Both the position numbers and the translations under genes were made by a program. From assembly GCA_963781495.1 (NCBI GenBank), contig CAWAFX010000002.1:1426001-1490000 (forward strand): a stretch of DNA of 64,000 nucleotides, written 5' to 3'. Shown here piece by piece: positions 7,457 to 16,765 of the stretch. Numbering within the stretch: the stretch's first letter is position 1; each line of letters starts with the position of its first letter. The DNA is from Mayfieldus sp963781495 (GTDB lineage: Bacteria; Actinomycetota; Thermoleophilia; Solirubrobacterales; 70-9). The notes beneath the pieces were generated by a model. It searched no databases, had not been told where the DNA came from, and was given only the letters and a program-made list of their open reading frames with translations.

Positions 7457-7921
7457 CTACTCTCTTTCTCGCTCGAGTTCAGAACCCTCACTCAATTTGT
7501 CAGCCTTATCAGGAGCCTGGCGATTCGATCGTTCCCACGGCCGCCCAGGAAAAAACCGTTCGTCGTGAGCGAATTCCCAGGTAATCTGGCCAAGGGCAGC
7601 GGCCAGTCCAATCGCAAAGAGCCCGCCGACAATTGCCGTTGAACCCTGGTACTTAGCCTGCCCCGAGAGAATCCAAATTCCGTATGCAACTAACAATACG
7701 GTGCATATTACCCCCGCTAGTACATATCCCGTATAATCCACACCTTCTCCTGAGCCTCGCCATACCCTGAGGCGCCGCACCAAGGTCAAGGTAGGACCCC
7801 CGAGGCCGAGGAACAGGAGAACTATCCCTGTAGCACGCTGTCCAGCAACGAGCGCCGCCACCGCAAATGCGCAAGTAGCGCATGGCAGCGCAATCCGGAG
7901 GAATGAGCGGTAGTTGGACAT
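7457..7921 (-). CDS. hypothetical membrane protein next to the RHS gene (candidate immunity protein)
   Basis: A 154-residue protein with about four membrane helices: roughly residues 10-27 (ALPCATCAFAVAALVAG), 29-45, 67-85 (VLAGVICTVLLVAYGIWIL) and 95-112. The tail is hydrophilic and charged. I do not recognise the family. It starts 33 bp after the stop of the RHS gene on the same strand, and is probably co-transcribed. In RHS and related polymorphic toxin loci the small gene directly downstream usually encodes the cognate immunity protein, and a membrane protein fits a membrane-acting toxin tip. That role is inference from position alone. Confidence 0.6.
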   Translation of the reverse strand: MSNYRSFLRIALPCATCAFAVAALVAGQRATGIVLLFLGLGGPTLTLVRRLRVWRGSGEGVDYTGYVLAGVICTVLLVAYGIWILSGQAKYQGSTAIVGGLFAIGLAAALGQITWEFAHDERFFPGRPWERSNRQAPDKADKLSEGSELERERE

Positions 7922-7954
7922 ATCTCAGAAAATAGCGCGCCGAACCCGGGCAAG

Positions 7955-10900
7955 CTAAGGCTTCCCAACGGGAACATGAAACTTGCCGGCAAGTCCGCCG
8001 GCTCCGCATGCGATGACGGCAAGTCGAGGCCCATATACGGCCCAAACAACTTCGTCGATTGCTCCGACGAGGAGATTGGCAGCGGCAAGGCAGGTCTGAC
8101 CAATGGGATCTTCAATGAATTGCTTGGTGTAGCACGCAGTTGGGATTGGCTGCGCTGGCGCATTTGTGAGCTGGGGTAGAAAGTGCACGAGGTCTTTAGC
8201 ACCGTGCCCTAGCGGCGCCAACGGATTTGAAGGCAGGGTTATGTGGGGCAGCTGAGGCGTGTGGACAAAAGGCGGAAGCGGGACGGATGGCTGACCTGGG
8301 AGACCTGGGAACGGCGGGGCGCCTGGAAATGGTGGAAGATACGGCGGCAGTGTCGGACTGAGGCCACCGGGATCCTGCCTGTTAAGCGGATCGTCTCCCG
8401 CGTAGCCGTAGCGGGAACGAGTGATAACTGCTAATGGGTCGTTGGTTAGGAATTGGGCCCTCGCCGGGTCGTAGAAACGACTGCGGAGATACTGCAATCC
8501 AGAGGTCTCGTCTTGATATTGCCCGGCAAAGCCAAAGCTCGCGACAATTCCACCAGTGCTGCCCTCGAGAGATCCAAAGGGCTGATAACTGGCTGTACCC
8601 GAAGCTAAGCCCGTCGACCCGGTCAGCATACGCGTACTGCCGAGTTGATCTTGGTGGTAGTAGGTCGGTGTACCGCCGGAGGAGAGGTCCTCAATCGGCA
8701 AGCCATTGGGACCATAGATGTAGGTCGTCGACCCATCGCTTAGGGCCAGCGGCATATCCGAGCTGTGATCCCAGGAGAAGTGCTTGGTCGTCGTACCATC
8801 GCTTGCGCTCTGGCGAAGGCTGTCCCCGTCGTAGGTAAATGTGCCTGATCCGAGGCTGGTAAGGCGGCCGGCCTGGTCATAGCCATAGTCAACCGTTGGG
8901 CCTGCCGCCGGGTCTAGTTGCGTGCGTTGACCGAGGTCGTCGTAGCTTAGGGTGGCAGCACCGGCCGGAGCCGACGAGGGAATGTCCGTGAGCTCGTTCG
9001 CGTCGTCGTACTGGTAGCCGGAATGATCATCGAGCTCGGTCGGGTTGCCGGCGGCGTCGTAGTTGTAGGCGTGGCCGCCAGCCGAGGCCAGCTGGTTTAG
9101 CGGCGTGTAGGTGTAGGAGATCGACGACGCACCCGGCAGACCGGTCTGGTCCTCCTCGGTCAGTTGCCCGTCGGCGTCGCGGGTGTAGTCAAGGGTGGCC
9201 AGATTGCCGCCGGAGTTGCTGAACTGGGCTGAACTCATCTGGTCGGCGTGGTTAAAGCTGTAGGTGTCGGTCTCGCCCGTGGCGCTCGGGAAATCGATTG
9301 AGGTCAGATTGGAGTCACGGTCATAGGCGAAGTCGGTCTCCCGGCTAGCGGGGTCGGTGACGCTGGCGAGGCGGTTCGCGTCGTCGTATGTCCTCTGCAC
9401 GTCGCCGACGCTGCCTGGATAGCTGAGCGTGGTCAGGTTGTCGGCCAGGTCATAGGCGTAGCCGACGGTTTCATCGTTGCCGTTGGTGGCGCTGGTCAGG
9501 CGACCAAGGGAGTCGTAGTCAAAGCTGGAATCGCCAGAGCCGTCGGACATCGAGGTACGGCGGTTATCGGCGTCATAGCCGAAGCTGGCGTCCGGGGTCC
9601 CGGAATCTGAGTAGTCGATGGAGGTCAGGCGGTTGGCGTCGTCGTGGCCGAAGGTCGTGCTGCGGTTCAGCGGATCGGTCAGTCCGGTGAGATTGCCGGC
9701 GCCGTCGTAGGCGTAGGTGGTGCTGCGGTTGAGTGGATCGGTGACCGAGGCCAGGCGCTCGAGTGGGTCATAGGCATAGCTGGTCGTGTTGCTGGCGCCA
9801 TCGGTCTGCGAAGCCAGGTTTCCGTCGTCGTCATAGCCGTTTTGCAGGGTCGAGGTATCGGCGCGGGTGATCTCGGTCAGCTGGTTGGCGGCGTCGTAGG
9901 TGTAGTCGGTCTCGTGGTCCAGCGGATCGGTGAGCGAGGTCAAGTTGCGGTCGGCGTCATAGCCGTAATCGGTCTCGTGGCCCAGGGGATCAGTGACGGT
10001 GGTGGGGTCTCCGTAGTCGTTGTAGGCATAGGTCGTTGTGTAGTCGCCGGGGTCGGCGCCGGAGGCGTTTCCCTTCGGCGCGACCATCGACGTGCGCTCG
10101 CCGATTGAGTTGTGGCCGAAGGTGGTCTGATCGCCGGCGGCGTCGGTGGAGGAGGTCAGATCGCCCGCCTCGTCATAGCTGAGGTCGGTCGTGTTTCCGT
10201 CTGGGTCCGTGACCGAGGTGACGTCGTCGGGGTGGGAGGAATCGTCGTGGGCGTAGGAGACGACCCGATGCTGCAGCGGACTTGTGCCGCTAAGCGGCGT
10301 CGAGACCTGGGTCAGGTTGCCGTTGGAGTCGTAATCCAGCGTCGTGGTCACGTCGCTTGGATCGGTGACCGAGGTGCGGTCGTTTAACGAGTCATAGGTG
10401 TAGCTCGTCGTATGGTCGAGGGCGTCAGTGGTGCTGGTCAGATTCCCGTCGGAGTCGTATTCGAAAGTCGTCTGGTTGTCGTTGGGGTCGGTGACGGAGG
10501 TCAATCCGAGCGTGTCAGGGTCGTATTCGTAGCTCCAGGTGGCAGCATCCGAGGTGCCCACGCCTTCGGTCTTTTGGCTCAACAGACCGTCGGTGTAGTC
10601 GTATTCGGTCGCAGATCCCGAGGGCTTGGTGACCGTCGTCGTCGAGCCGCTGTAGTCGAAGGCGGTCTCGCGGTCGAGAGCGTCGGTCTGCGTGGCGACG
10701 CGACCGCTCGAGTCGTAGGTATTGGTGGTGATCGTGTGCGAGCGCGGGTCTTCGACCGTCAAAAGCCGGTGGTCGGAGTCGTAGGTGTAGTGCCAGCTGC
10801 CGCCACCGACATCGGTGACATCGGTCAGCTCGCCGTCGGTGTATCCGTAGTCGACCTCGCGATCGGCGGAGTCTGTCACCGAGGCGATGCGGTCGTTTGA

Positions 10901-11905
10901 GTCGTAGGCGAAGGAAAGCTCGCGCCCGGAGGGGTCGGTGACCGTCTGCAAGAGGCCGTCGGAGTCGTAGTCCAGTGTCGTCTGGTTGCCGTTTAGGTCC
11001 GCCTCTGAGATAAGCTTGCCGTCGGCGTCGAAGGTGAAGCTGGTGCGTTTGCGGCGCACGAAGGTCCAGCTGCCGTCGCCGTTGTGCTGCAGCGTGGCCA
11101 GGACCCGGCTCGGGGCCTGGTAACCACCGTTGCCGTCAGGAGTGAAGCGCACGATCGAGCCGTTTTCCTGGTTCACGGTCTGCGCTCCGTCGTCGGAGCC
11201 GGACAAAGACATCGCGTAGGGGAAACTCCAGCCGTAGCCCAGTGGACCGGGACTGGGCGCGGTCTCGGCGTCGATTGAGCTGTAGGTGCGGCTCATGTCC
11301 AGTGCCAGACCGCGGCCGGGAATCGATAAATCGTCAGCTGTTTCCCAGTACTCGCCGTCTGAGGGATTGACGGGATCGCCAGCCGAGGCCTGGCCGCAGC
11401 ACTGATTTGTGCTGGGGTTGGGCCCACCGGTGGTCTCCATGATGTTGGGATCGTCGGTGGACTCGGTATCGCTTCCTAAGACATATCCGTCTTCCAAATC
11501 GGTTAGCACCTCGGCCTGCCAGATGCCTTTCCCGACCGTGGCGGTGCAGGTCGTTCCGGTGCTGCAGACGTTCACTCCGTCCCCGGTGACGGCGTTGGCG
11601 ATCCCAATCCAATAGCCGGTTCCACTGACGCTCGGATCGACGGTCGCGGTGGCATCCCAGCTGTTGCCGTCCTTGACGAGGTTGAGCTGAACCGAGTAGT
11701 GAATGGTGCTTCGGATTACGTGGACTGTCACCTCCCTGGTCTGGATCGCGCACAAGCAGCCGAAATCGACCAGCTCGGCTCGATAACTTAGGCTCGGCGG
11801 ATCTGACTGCATGCCCCAGTTGGTCCCGCCCCCAGCCCCGCAGCTGCTGCCGCTAGTGCAGAAGCTCTCGTATTGGTCGGTCTGCTCGTTGTAGATCGCG
11901 AGCAT
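7955..11905 (-). CDS. secreted YD-repeat (RHS/WapA-like) protein
   Basis: At least 1316 residues. A Cys-rich N-terminal segment (about 1-190) is followed by a DUF6531-like entry (GDPVNPSDGEYWETADDL), then a very long run of YD repeats of the form YDxxGNLTxxTDPxxxxT to about residue 1050. The RHS-associated core comes next (YHQDQLGSTR... LQYLRSRFYDP... YGYAGDDPLN). After the core there is a Pro-rich linker and a hydrophobic tip of about 95 residues with no recognised toxin family. Such proteins form a hollow shell around a C-terminal toxin in contact or interbacterial competition. Bases 11906-12097 continue the frame as a signal peptide, so the ATG at 11903-11905 is not the real start. Confidence 0.9.
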   Translation of the reverse strand: MLAIYNEQTDQYESFCTSGSSCGAGGGTNWGMQSDPPSLSYRAELVDFGCLCAIQTREVTVHVIRSTIHYSVQLNLVKDGNSWDATATVDPSVSGTGYWIGIANAVTGDGVNVCSTGTTCTATVGKGIWQAEVLTDLEDGYVLGSDTESTDDPNIMETTGGPNPSTNQCCGQASAGDPVNPSDGEYWETADDLSIPGRGLALDMSRTYSSIDAETAPSPGPLGYGWSFPYAMSLSGSDDGAQTVNQENGSIVRFTPDGNGGYQAPSRVLATLQHNGDGSWTFVRRKRTSFTFDADGKLISEADLNGNQTTLDYDSDGLLQTVTDPSGRELSFAYDSNDRIASVTDSADREVDYGYTDGELTDVTDVGGGSWHYTYDSDHRLLTVEDPRSHTITTNTYDSSGRVATQTDALDRETAFDYSGSTTTVTKPSGSATEYDYTDGLLSQKTEGVGTSDAATWSYEYDPDTLGLTSVTDPNDNQTTFEYDSDGNLTSTTDALDHTTSYTYDSLNDRTSVTDPSDVTTTLDYDSNGNLTQVSTPLSGTSPLQHRVVSYAHDDSSHPDDVTSVTDPDGNTTDLSYDEAGDLTSSTDAAGDQTTFGHNSIGERTSMVAPKGNASGADPGDYTTTYAYNDYGDPTTVTDPLGHETDYGYDADRNLTSLTDPLDHETDYTYDAANQLTEITRADTSTLQNGYDDDGNLASQTDGASNTTSYAYDPLERLASVTDPLNRSTTYAYDGAGNLTGLTDPLNRSTTFGHDDANRLTSIDYSDSGTPDASFGYDADNRRTSMSDGSGDSSFDYDSLGRLTSATNGNDETVGYAYDLADNLTTLSYPGSVGDVQRTYDDANRLASVTDPASRETDFAYDRDSNLTSIDFPSATGETDTYSFNHADQMSSAQFSNSGGNLATLDYTRDADGQLTEEDQTGLPGASSISYTYTPLNQLASAGGHAYNYDAAGNPTELDDHSGYQYDDANELTDIPSSAPAGAATLSYDDLGQRTQLDPAAGPTVDYGYDQAGRLTSLGSGTFTYDGDSLRQSASDGTTTKHFSWDHSSDMPLALSDGSTTYIYGPNGLPIEDLSSGGTPTYYHQDQLGSTRMLTGSTGLASGTASYQPFGSLEGSTGGIVASFGFAGQYQDETSGLQYLRSRFYDPARAQFLTNDPLAVITRSRYGYAGDDPLNRQDPGGLSPTLPPYLPPFPGAPPFPGLPGQPSVPLPPFVHTPQLPHITLPSNPLAPLGHGAKDLVHFLPQLTNAPAQPIPTACYTKQFIEDPIGQTCLAAANLLVGAIDEVVWAVYGPRLAVIACGAGGLAGKFHVPVGKP

Positions 11906-12453
11906 GTAGCCCGAGACTGGCTTATCGGTGTAGGCGGTGACGCCGAAGCCATTTGGGATCTGGACCGGATTAGGGTCGGCCGTGAAGCTAGTGATCGCTG
12001 GGGGGTCAGCAACGGCAGTGCCGGTTGAGAGAGCGAGGACCGCCGCGGTCAGCGAGGCGAGAGAGATGAGGCGGCGAACAACGGACGCGCGATCAAGGCC
12101 CGATGGCCTTCCCCCGTCGCTCCCCTTGGCTATCGACGCCGACTCCGTAGCTAAACAACTAGCGCCCTAAGAGTGACCTGTCAAATCCTTCTGTTCATTC
12201 GGCATTCGTTGATCCGCCGACTGTGGTCCGCCTAGTCCCAGCGTGCGGCCACCAAACCTCGATCGCCGCCGGCACACCACGACCTTCCCGGTCCAGCGAT
12301 ACGCCTCGCACGACCCCGTTTGCCACATCCCGTCGGGTCCCGAGCAGCGTCTTTCCGTCATCGGATCACTCCCGCTCGCCTCACCCCCTCACGCACTATC
12401 ACCTGCGATGAAAGCCGAGGCAGCCCGTCCTCTTTCCGGACACAGAGGGCGGG
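11906..12453. other. RHS leader frame and divergent promoter region
   Basis: On the minus strand 12166-11906 stays in the RHS frame without a stop and encodes a clear Sec signal peptide (RRLISLASLTAAVLALSTG, then TAVA-DPP) and the start of the mature protein. I found no ATG, GTG or TTG in that frame before the stop at 12167-12169. A TTG preceded by GGGGAAGG lies near 12095 but in another frame. Bases 12170-12453 hold no gene I can support. They separate the RHS gene from the divergent relaxase and must carry both promoters. An oriT is expected near the relaxase, but I see no clear nic-type inverted repeat. Confidence 0.6.
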
Positions 12454-15423
12454 ATGCTCACGATCGGAAAGCTCGGCGCTGGCCAGGAGGCCTACTACCT
12501 CGACAAGGTTGCTCAGGGAGCTGAGGACTACTACGCGGGCGAGGGCGAGGCGGAGGGCCGCTGGACCGGTGACGCTGCCGCCGAGCTCGGGCTGGAAGGC
12601 AACGTTGGCGCCGATCAGCTCACGGCGATGCTCACGGGAAGAAATCCGGCGGACGACACATCCCTCGTCGGAATGGCCGGGGTGCCTTCGAGTCGCGGAG
12701 CAGTCCCAGGCTTCGATCTGACCTTCTCGGCACCGAAGTCGGTCTCGCTTCTTTGGGCGCTGGGCGACGGGCCGACCCAAGCCGAGGTTCGAGAAGCTCA
12801 TAAACGCTCGGTCGACGCCGCTCTCGCCTACATGCAGCGCGAGGCCTGCTGGACGCGGCGTGGCAAGGGCGGTGCCGAGTTCGTGCCGGGCAACGGCTAT
12901 ATCGCCGCCGCCTTTCGCCATCGCTCCTCTCGGGCCGGCGATCCCCAGCTTCACACCCACGTTCTGATCGCGAACGCGACTAAGGGACCCGACGGACGCT
13001 GGACTCGGCTCTACCACCCCGCGATCTATGACCACGCGAAGACGGCCGGTTACCTCTACGAAGCCCAGCTCCGGCACGAGCTCACCCGCAGCCTCGGGGT
13101 CCGCTGGCAGCCCGTGCGCCGCGGCATCGCTGAGCTCCAGGGATTCAAAGACGAGCAGCTGCGCAGCTTCTCCACCCGGCGGGCGGAGATCCTGGCCGCC
13201 GCCGGCGGCCCCGATGCCTCCGCCCGGGCCCGCCAAGTCGCAACGCTCGACACCCGTCGCGCCAAGGAGCCTGAGGTTTCGGCTCAGACGGCGCGGGAGC
13301 GCTGGCGCGAGAGGGCGGCTGAGGTCGGCCTCGACGCCGAGGCGATCGAGCGTGCGCTTGGCCGCAACCTTGAGCAGCCAACCGGGACCCGCGCAGTCCT
13401 AACCGCCGAGCAGGTGGACCGCGCGGTCACGGCGCAGGTTTCCCACTTCGACCGGCGCGACGTCGTTCAGGCTGTCGCCGACTCGCTTCTGACTGGAGGT
13501 GATGCCGACGGGATCGAGCGAATGGCCGACGCATACCTGGCCACCGAAGGTGTGATCCGCATCGGCGAGGCGCCGAAGGGCGACCGCTTCACCACGAAGC
13601 GGATCTGGGAGCTCGAACAGCAGGCGCTCGCCACCGTCGAGCGAACACGTAACGCCCAACGCGCGATCGCCGGCGAACCGATTGCCGAGCGGGTGATCGC
13701 CACGCGGCCAACGCTTAAAGCAGACCAGGCGGGAATGGTTCGCCGTTTGTTGGGCGGCGGTGAGGGAACCTCGATGGTGATTGGCGAGGCGGGCACGGGA
13801 AAGACCTACGCGATCGTCGCCGCCGCGGAGGGATGGGCTCAATCCGGGATCCCGCTGCGCGCCGCGGCACCGACCTGGCGGGCGGCGAACGTGATCTCTG
13901 CCGAGGGGCTCCCTACGACAAGCATCGCCGGCCTCCTCGTGGAGCTTGATGACTCGCAGCGTCGTGGGCTCCTAACCCTGCAACCGGACTCGGTGCTGCT
14001 GGTCGACGAGGCCGCGATGGTCGACTCTCAAACTCTGGCGCGTCTGATAGCCCACACCGATCAGGCTGGCGCCAAGCTTGTGTTGGTCGGTGACCCCGAG
14101 CAACTGCCAGAGCTTGAGGCAGGCGGCTTGTTCCGCGCAATCGCCGAGCGGACCGAGCCGGTCTACCTGCACGAGGTGATCCGCCACTACCATGAGCTTG
14201 ACCGCGTAGCCGCGAAGCGGATCCGGGCCGGGCACGGGGTGGAGGCGTTTGAGCTTTACCGCTCCGAGGAGCGGGTCGTAGTTGCCCCTGATATCGACGC
14301 GAAGCGAGAGGCGATGGTTGCCGACTGGTGGCGCTCCTTCTCTACCGGCGACGACGCGCTGATGATCGCCAAGCGCAACGCCGATGTCGAGCGGCTCAAT
14401 GCGATGGCGCGTACGGTTCTGCACGCGGAGCGAAGGCTGGGCTCGGTGGAGATCGAAGTGGGAGGCCAGGTTTTCGCCGCCGGCGACCAGGTCGTCACGC
14501 GGGTAAACGCACCAGGGGAGGGCGTCTGTAACCGCATGCGCTGGAGCGTCGCCGAGGTCGATGCCCGATGCCGTTCGGTAACCCTCGATTGCCTGGATCA
14601 GAAGCGCCGAGTCGCGCTTGGCCCCGACTACCTGGACCAAAGCAACGCGGCGAGCGGGGCCCCCGCCCTCCAACACGGCTATGCCGCCACCCTTTACATC
14701 GCCCAAGGCTCCACCGTCGATCGTGCCTTCGTTGCCGCCGATGCCTCGATGGACCGCCACGACTTCTACGTCGCGATGTCTCGCTCGCGCGAAGAGGTGC
14801 TCCTCTACGTCACTCCCGAGGTCGGCCCGGCTAGGGAGGAATACGCCCCGCGGCCATCCTTCCAGCGCGATCCACTGGACCATCTCCGCGCGGCGATAGA
14901 GCGCGAAGGGACGCAGATCGCCGCCAGCGACGAGGCGCTTCGCGGCCCGCTTCAGCGGTTGGCGACCAGTGACCTGGTGCAGCGGTGCACCGAGCTCGAG
15001 CAAGAGATGTGGAAGGCCGAACCGGCCGACAGGAGTGCCGTTTCAGCGCCACCTGCCGAAAGCGGCGTGAAGGTAGAGCTAGCCATGGTTGAGTCGGTCC
15101 TCACCGACCGCCGCCGCCTTGTGATCGCCGCGGATCGCGTCGCTCCGCCCGCCTACATCACCAACGCCCTGGGCGAGAAGCCTCAAGAGCCGCGAAAGCT
15201 TGCGCCCTGGGAGCGTGGCGTGGAGCAGATCGAGCGTCACCGCCAGACGCACGGGATCACAGATCGCCGCAACGCCCTTGGGCACAACCCGACGGAACCG
15301 CGGCAGCGCGCCGAGTGGGCAAGGCAGCGAGACCAGGTGCGCGCGCTGCAGCGCCAGATCGGGGTCGGCCATGAGCTGAGCCTCGATCGCGGCATCGGCA
15401 TGGAGCGATCCCTGAGCCGCTGA
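12454..15423 (+). CDS. MobF-family relaxase-helicase (TrwC/TraA-like)
   Basis: A 989-residue conjugative relaxase. Paired tyrosines sit at residues 14-15 and 26-27, as in TrwC. The metal-binding His triad is H156 (FRHRSS), H167 and H169 (QLHTHV). The C-terminal half is a superfamily 1 RecD-like helicase with Walker A GEAGTGKT at about 444-451, Walker B LLVDEAAMVD near 515-524, and a late YVAMSRSREEV motif VI. The relaxase nicks oriT and stays bound to the transferred strand while the helicase unwinds it. The start ATG 12454 follows GAGGGCGGG. No coupling protein or type IV secretion gene is present, so transfer would need a helper. Confidence 0.93.
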   Translation: MLTIGKLGAGQEAYYLDKVAQGAEDYYAGEGEAEGRWTGDAAAELGLEGNVGADQLTAMLTGRNPADDTSLVGMAGVPSSRGAVPGFDLTFSAPKSVSLLWALGDGPTQAEVREAHKRSVDAALAYMQREACWTRRGKGGAEFVPGNGYIAAAFRHRSSRAGDPQLHTHVLIANATKGPDGRWTRLYHPAIYDHAKTAGYLYEAQLRHELTRSLGVRWQPVRRGIAELQGFKDEQLRSFSTRRAEILAAAGGPDASARARQVATLDTRRAKEPEVSAQTARERWRERAAEVGLDAEAIERALGRNLEQPTGTRAVLTAEQVDRAVTAQVSHFDRRDVVQAVADSLLTGGDADGIERMADAYLATEGVIRIGEAPKGDRFTTKRIWELEQQALATVERTRNAQRAIAGEPIAERVIATRPTLKADQAGMVRRLLGGGEGTSMVIGEAGTGKTYAIVAAAEGWAQSGIPLRAAAPTWRAANVISAEGLPTTSIAGLLVELDDSQRRGLLTLQPDSVLLVDEAAMVDSQTLARLIAHTDQAGAKLVLVGDPEQLPELEAGGLFRAIAERTEPVYLHEVIRHYHELDRVAAKRIRAGHGVEAFELYRSEERVVVAPDIDAKREAMVADWWRSFSTGDDALMIAKRNADVERLNAMARTVLHAERRLGSVEIEVGGQVFAAGDQVVTRVNAPGEGVCNRMRWSVAEVDARCRSVTLDCLDQKRRVALGPDYLDQSNAASGAPALQHGYAATLYIAQGSTVDRAFVAADASMDRHDFYVAMSRSREEVLLYVTPEVGPAREEYAPRPSFQRDPLDHLRAAIEREGTQIAASDEALRGPLQRLATSDLVQRCTELEQEMWKAEPADRSAVSAPPAESGVKVELAMVESVLTDRRRLVIAADRVAPPAYITNALGEKPQEPRKLAPWERGVEQIERHRQTHGITDRRNALGHNPTEPRQRAEWARQRDQVRALQRQIGVGHELSLDRGIGMERSLSR

Positions 15424-15511
15424 GTCGCCGTTTCATCCATCTGGCCCGGCATTCGGCTGGACGTCGGGCGACCGACTTTGGCACGGCAGAGCCGTGCGGT
15501 TGGCCGCCCAC

Positions 15512-16057
15512 ATGGACGCCCAGCCAAAGCCACGTGCATCCGTCAACCGCGAGCGAAACGCCGAGCTGCTTTGTGAGTTGCTCACCCAGTCCGACCATCT
15601 GCTGCGACGCCAGGCCCGCCAGCATGCGCAGCTTCCCGAGGATGCTGACGACGCGCTGCAGTTCGCGTACCTGCGCTTCATCGAGCGTTACCGCGGCGAC
15701 TGCGAGCCGCTCGCATGGCTCTACACCACGGTCAAGCGCGAGGCCTGGTCGATGCGGCGCAAGGCCTCGCGCCAGCGGGAGCTGAGCAGCGACGGTTCCA
15801 TCGAACGCCGGGGCTCCGACACGGCGTCTGGCGCTGACTCAGCCGCGCAGCCCGACGAACTTGCGGAGCGTGCAGAGGAGCTTCAGGAGCGCAAGCGCTT
15901 GCTCGGTCAACTGAAGCCAGACGAGCGTCGAGCCCTGTTGCTCTTTGCCAGCGGCTGCAGCTACCGTGAGGTCTGCGAGCTCACCGGTTGGACCCATACG
16001 AAGGTCAACCGGTGCATCGCCGAAGGACGGGCGGCGCTGCGGGCCGCAGGGGGCTAG
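15512..16057 (+). CDS. sigma-70-family-like protein of the mobile element
   Basis: A 181-residue protein with two domains. The region-2 part (about residues 20-80) contains QLPEDADDALQFAYLRFIERY and KREAWSMRRKASRQREL. The region-4 helix-turn-helix part (about 125-178) reads LKPDERRALLLFASGCSYRE, then ELTGWTHTKVNRCIAEGRAAL. It could direct transcription of the element's genes. The ATG at 15512 is preferred over GTG 15494 because its N-terminus (MDAQPK) matches the paralogue at 6637-6999 (MATQPK). The next gene starts immediately after its TAG stop, so the two are probably coupled. Confidence 0.75.
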   Translation: MDAQPKPRASVNRERNAELLCELLTQSDHLLRRQARQHAQLPEDADDALQFAYLRFIERYRGDCEPLAWLYTTVKREAWSMRRKASRQRELSSDGSIERRGSDTASGADSAAQPDELAERAEELQERKRLLGQLKPDERRALLLFASGCSYREVCELTGWTHTKVNRCIAEGRAALRAAGG

Positions 16058-16411
16058 ATGGCGCCTCCAGACACTGAGGGCAGTGTGACCGCGACCCGGC
16101 CCACCGCAACCGATCTGCTCGAGGCGCTCTGTCGACTGGTGAGCTCCCAAGTGCAGGTCTACGTCCACGAACCGGGCTGGCCATACCGCGCCCAGTTCAG
16201 CGCTTGGCTGCTACGCGTGCAGAGCCTGGTCCCTGGCCGCGGAACGATGATCTTCGAGTTCGAGGGCGGTGAGTCACTAAGCCTCGGTTCGTCTGAAGTC
16301 GTTGACTTCCACGCTTCACCGACCGACGTACGGCCCGCTTGGGTCGACCTTGAGCTGTGCTGCGGCTCCTCGCTATGGATCGAACAGGTCGAGGATGAGT
16401 CGGCCTGTTGA
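16058..16411 (+). CDS. hypothetical protein of the mobile element
   Basis: A 117-residue soluble protein whose ATG directly abuts the stop of the sigma-like gene, so translational coupling is likely. It has no signal peptide and no membrane segment. The middle reads as beta strands (MIFEFEGGESLSL, VDLELCCGSSLWIEQV) after an Arg/Thr-rich helix. I recognise no family. Its position between the sigma-like gene and the excisionase-integrase pair suggests an accessory or regulatory role, which is inference. Confidence 0.55.
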   Translation: MAPPDTEGSVTATRPTATDLLEALCRLVSSQVQVYVHEPGWPYRAQFSAWLLRVQSLVPGRGTMIFEFEGGESLSLGSSEVVDFHASPTDVRPAWVDLELCCGSSLWIEQVEDESAC

Positions 16412-16465
16412 GGCAGAGAATCAATGAGGCAATTTGCGTGGATCCTGGACAGGGGTCGGTGAGAG

Positions 16466-16765
16466 GTGCCTGCCCATCCAGTCAACAATTCTTTCGACGG
16501 TCTTCTCTCGCCTGAGGAGGTGGCGCGGGTGTGCGGACTGTCGCGACGCGCCGTCTATCGCGCGATTGCCCGCGGCGAGCTGCGGGCGTCTCGGCTCTGC
16601 CACCGCCTACGTGTTCGGCCTGCGGACCTGAAGGGCTGGATTGAGCAGGAGATGCTCACCCCTCCAGCGGCGACGGTCACCTCCGGCCAGCACTCCCGCC
16701 GGGCACCGCGCGGTAGCTTGCGAGAGATGCTCAACGAGACGCAACAGCCCAAGTCCGAGCAGTGA
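16466..16765 (+). CDS. excisionase-like helix-turn-helix DNA-binding protein
   Basis: A 99-residue protein with a MerR-type winged helix-turn-helix at about residues 13-62 (LSPEEVARVCGLSRRAVYRA, then LRVRPADLKGWIEQEM), the family of small recombination directionality factors (excisionase/HTH_17). The basic tail could aid DNA binding. Start GTG 16466 follows GAGAG. Its TGA stop overlaps the integrase GTG start (GTGA at 16762-16765), the usual Xis-Int coupling. The role is to bend attachment-site DNA and bias the integrase to excision; it may also repress its own operon. Confidence 0.8.
   Translation: MPAHPVNNSFDGLLSPEEVARVCGLSRRAVYRAIARGELRASRLCHRLRVRPADLKGWIEQEMLTPPAATVTSGQHSRRAPRGSLREMLNETQQPKSEQ

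Noticed and set aside
9644..10900. Three plus-strand Gly/Val-rich open frames
   Set aside because: They are antisense to the RHS repeats, and their apparent repeat pattern only mirrors the YD repeats. No ribosome sites or independent homology.
8600..11000. Periodic repeats that might be a CRISPR array
   Set aside because: The period tracks codon-based YD repeats with diverged units, with no constant repeat and no unique spacers.
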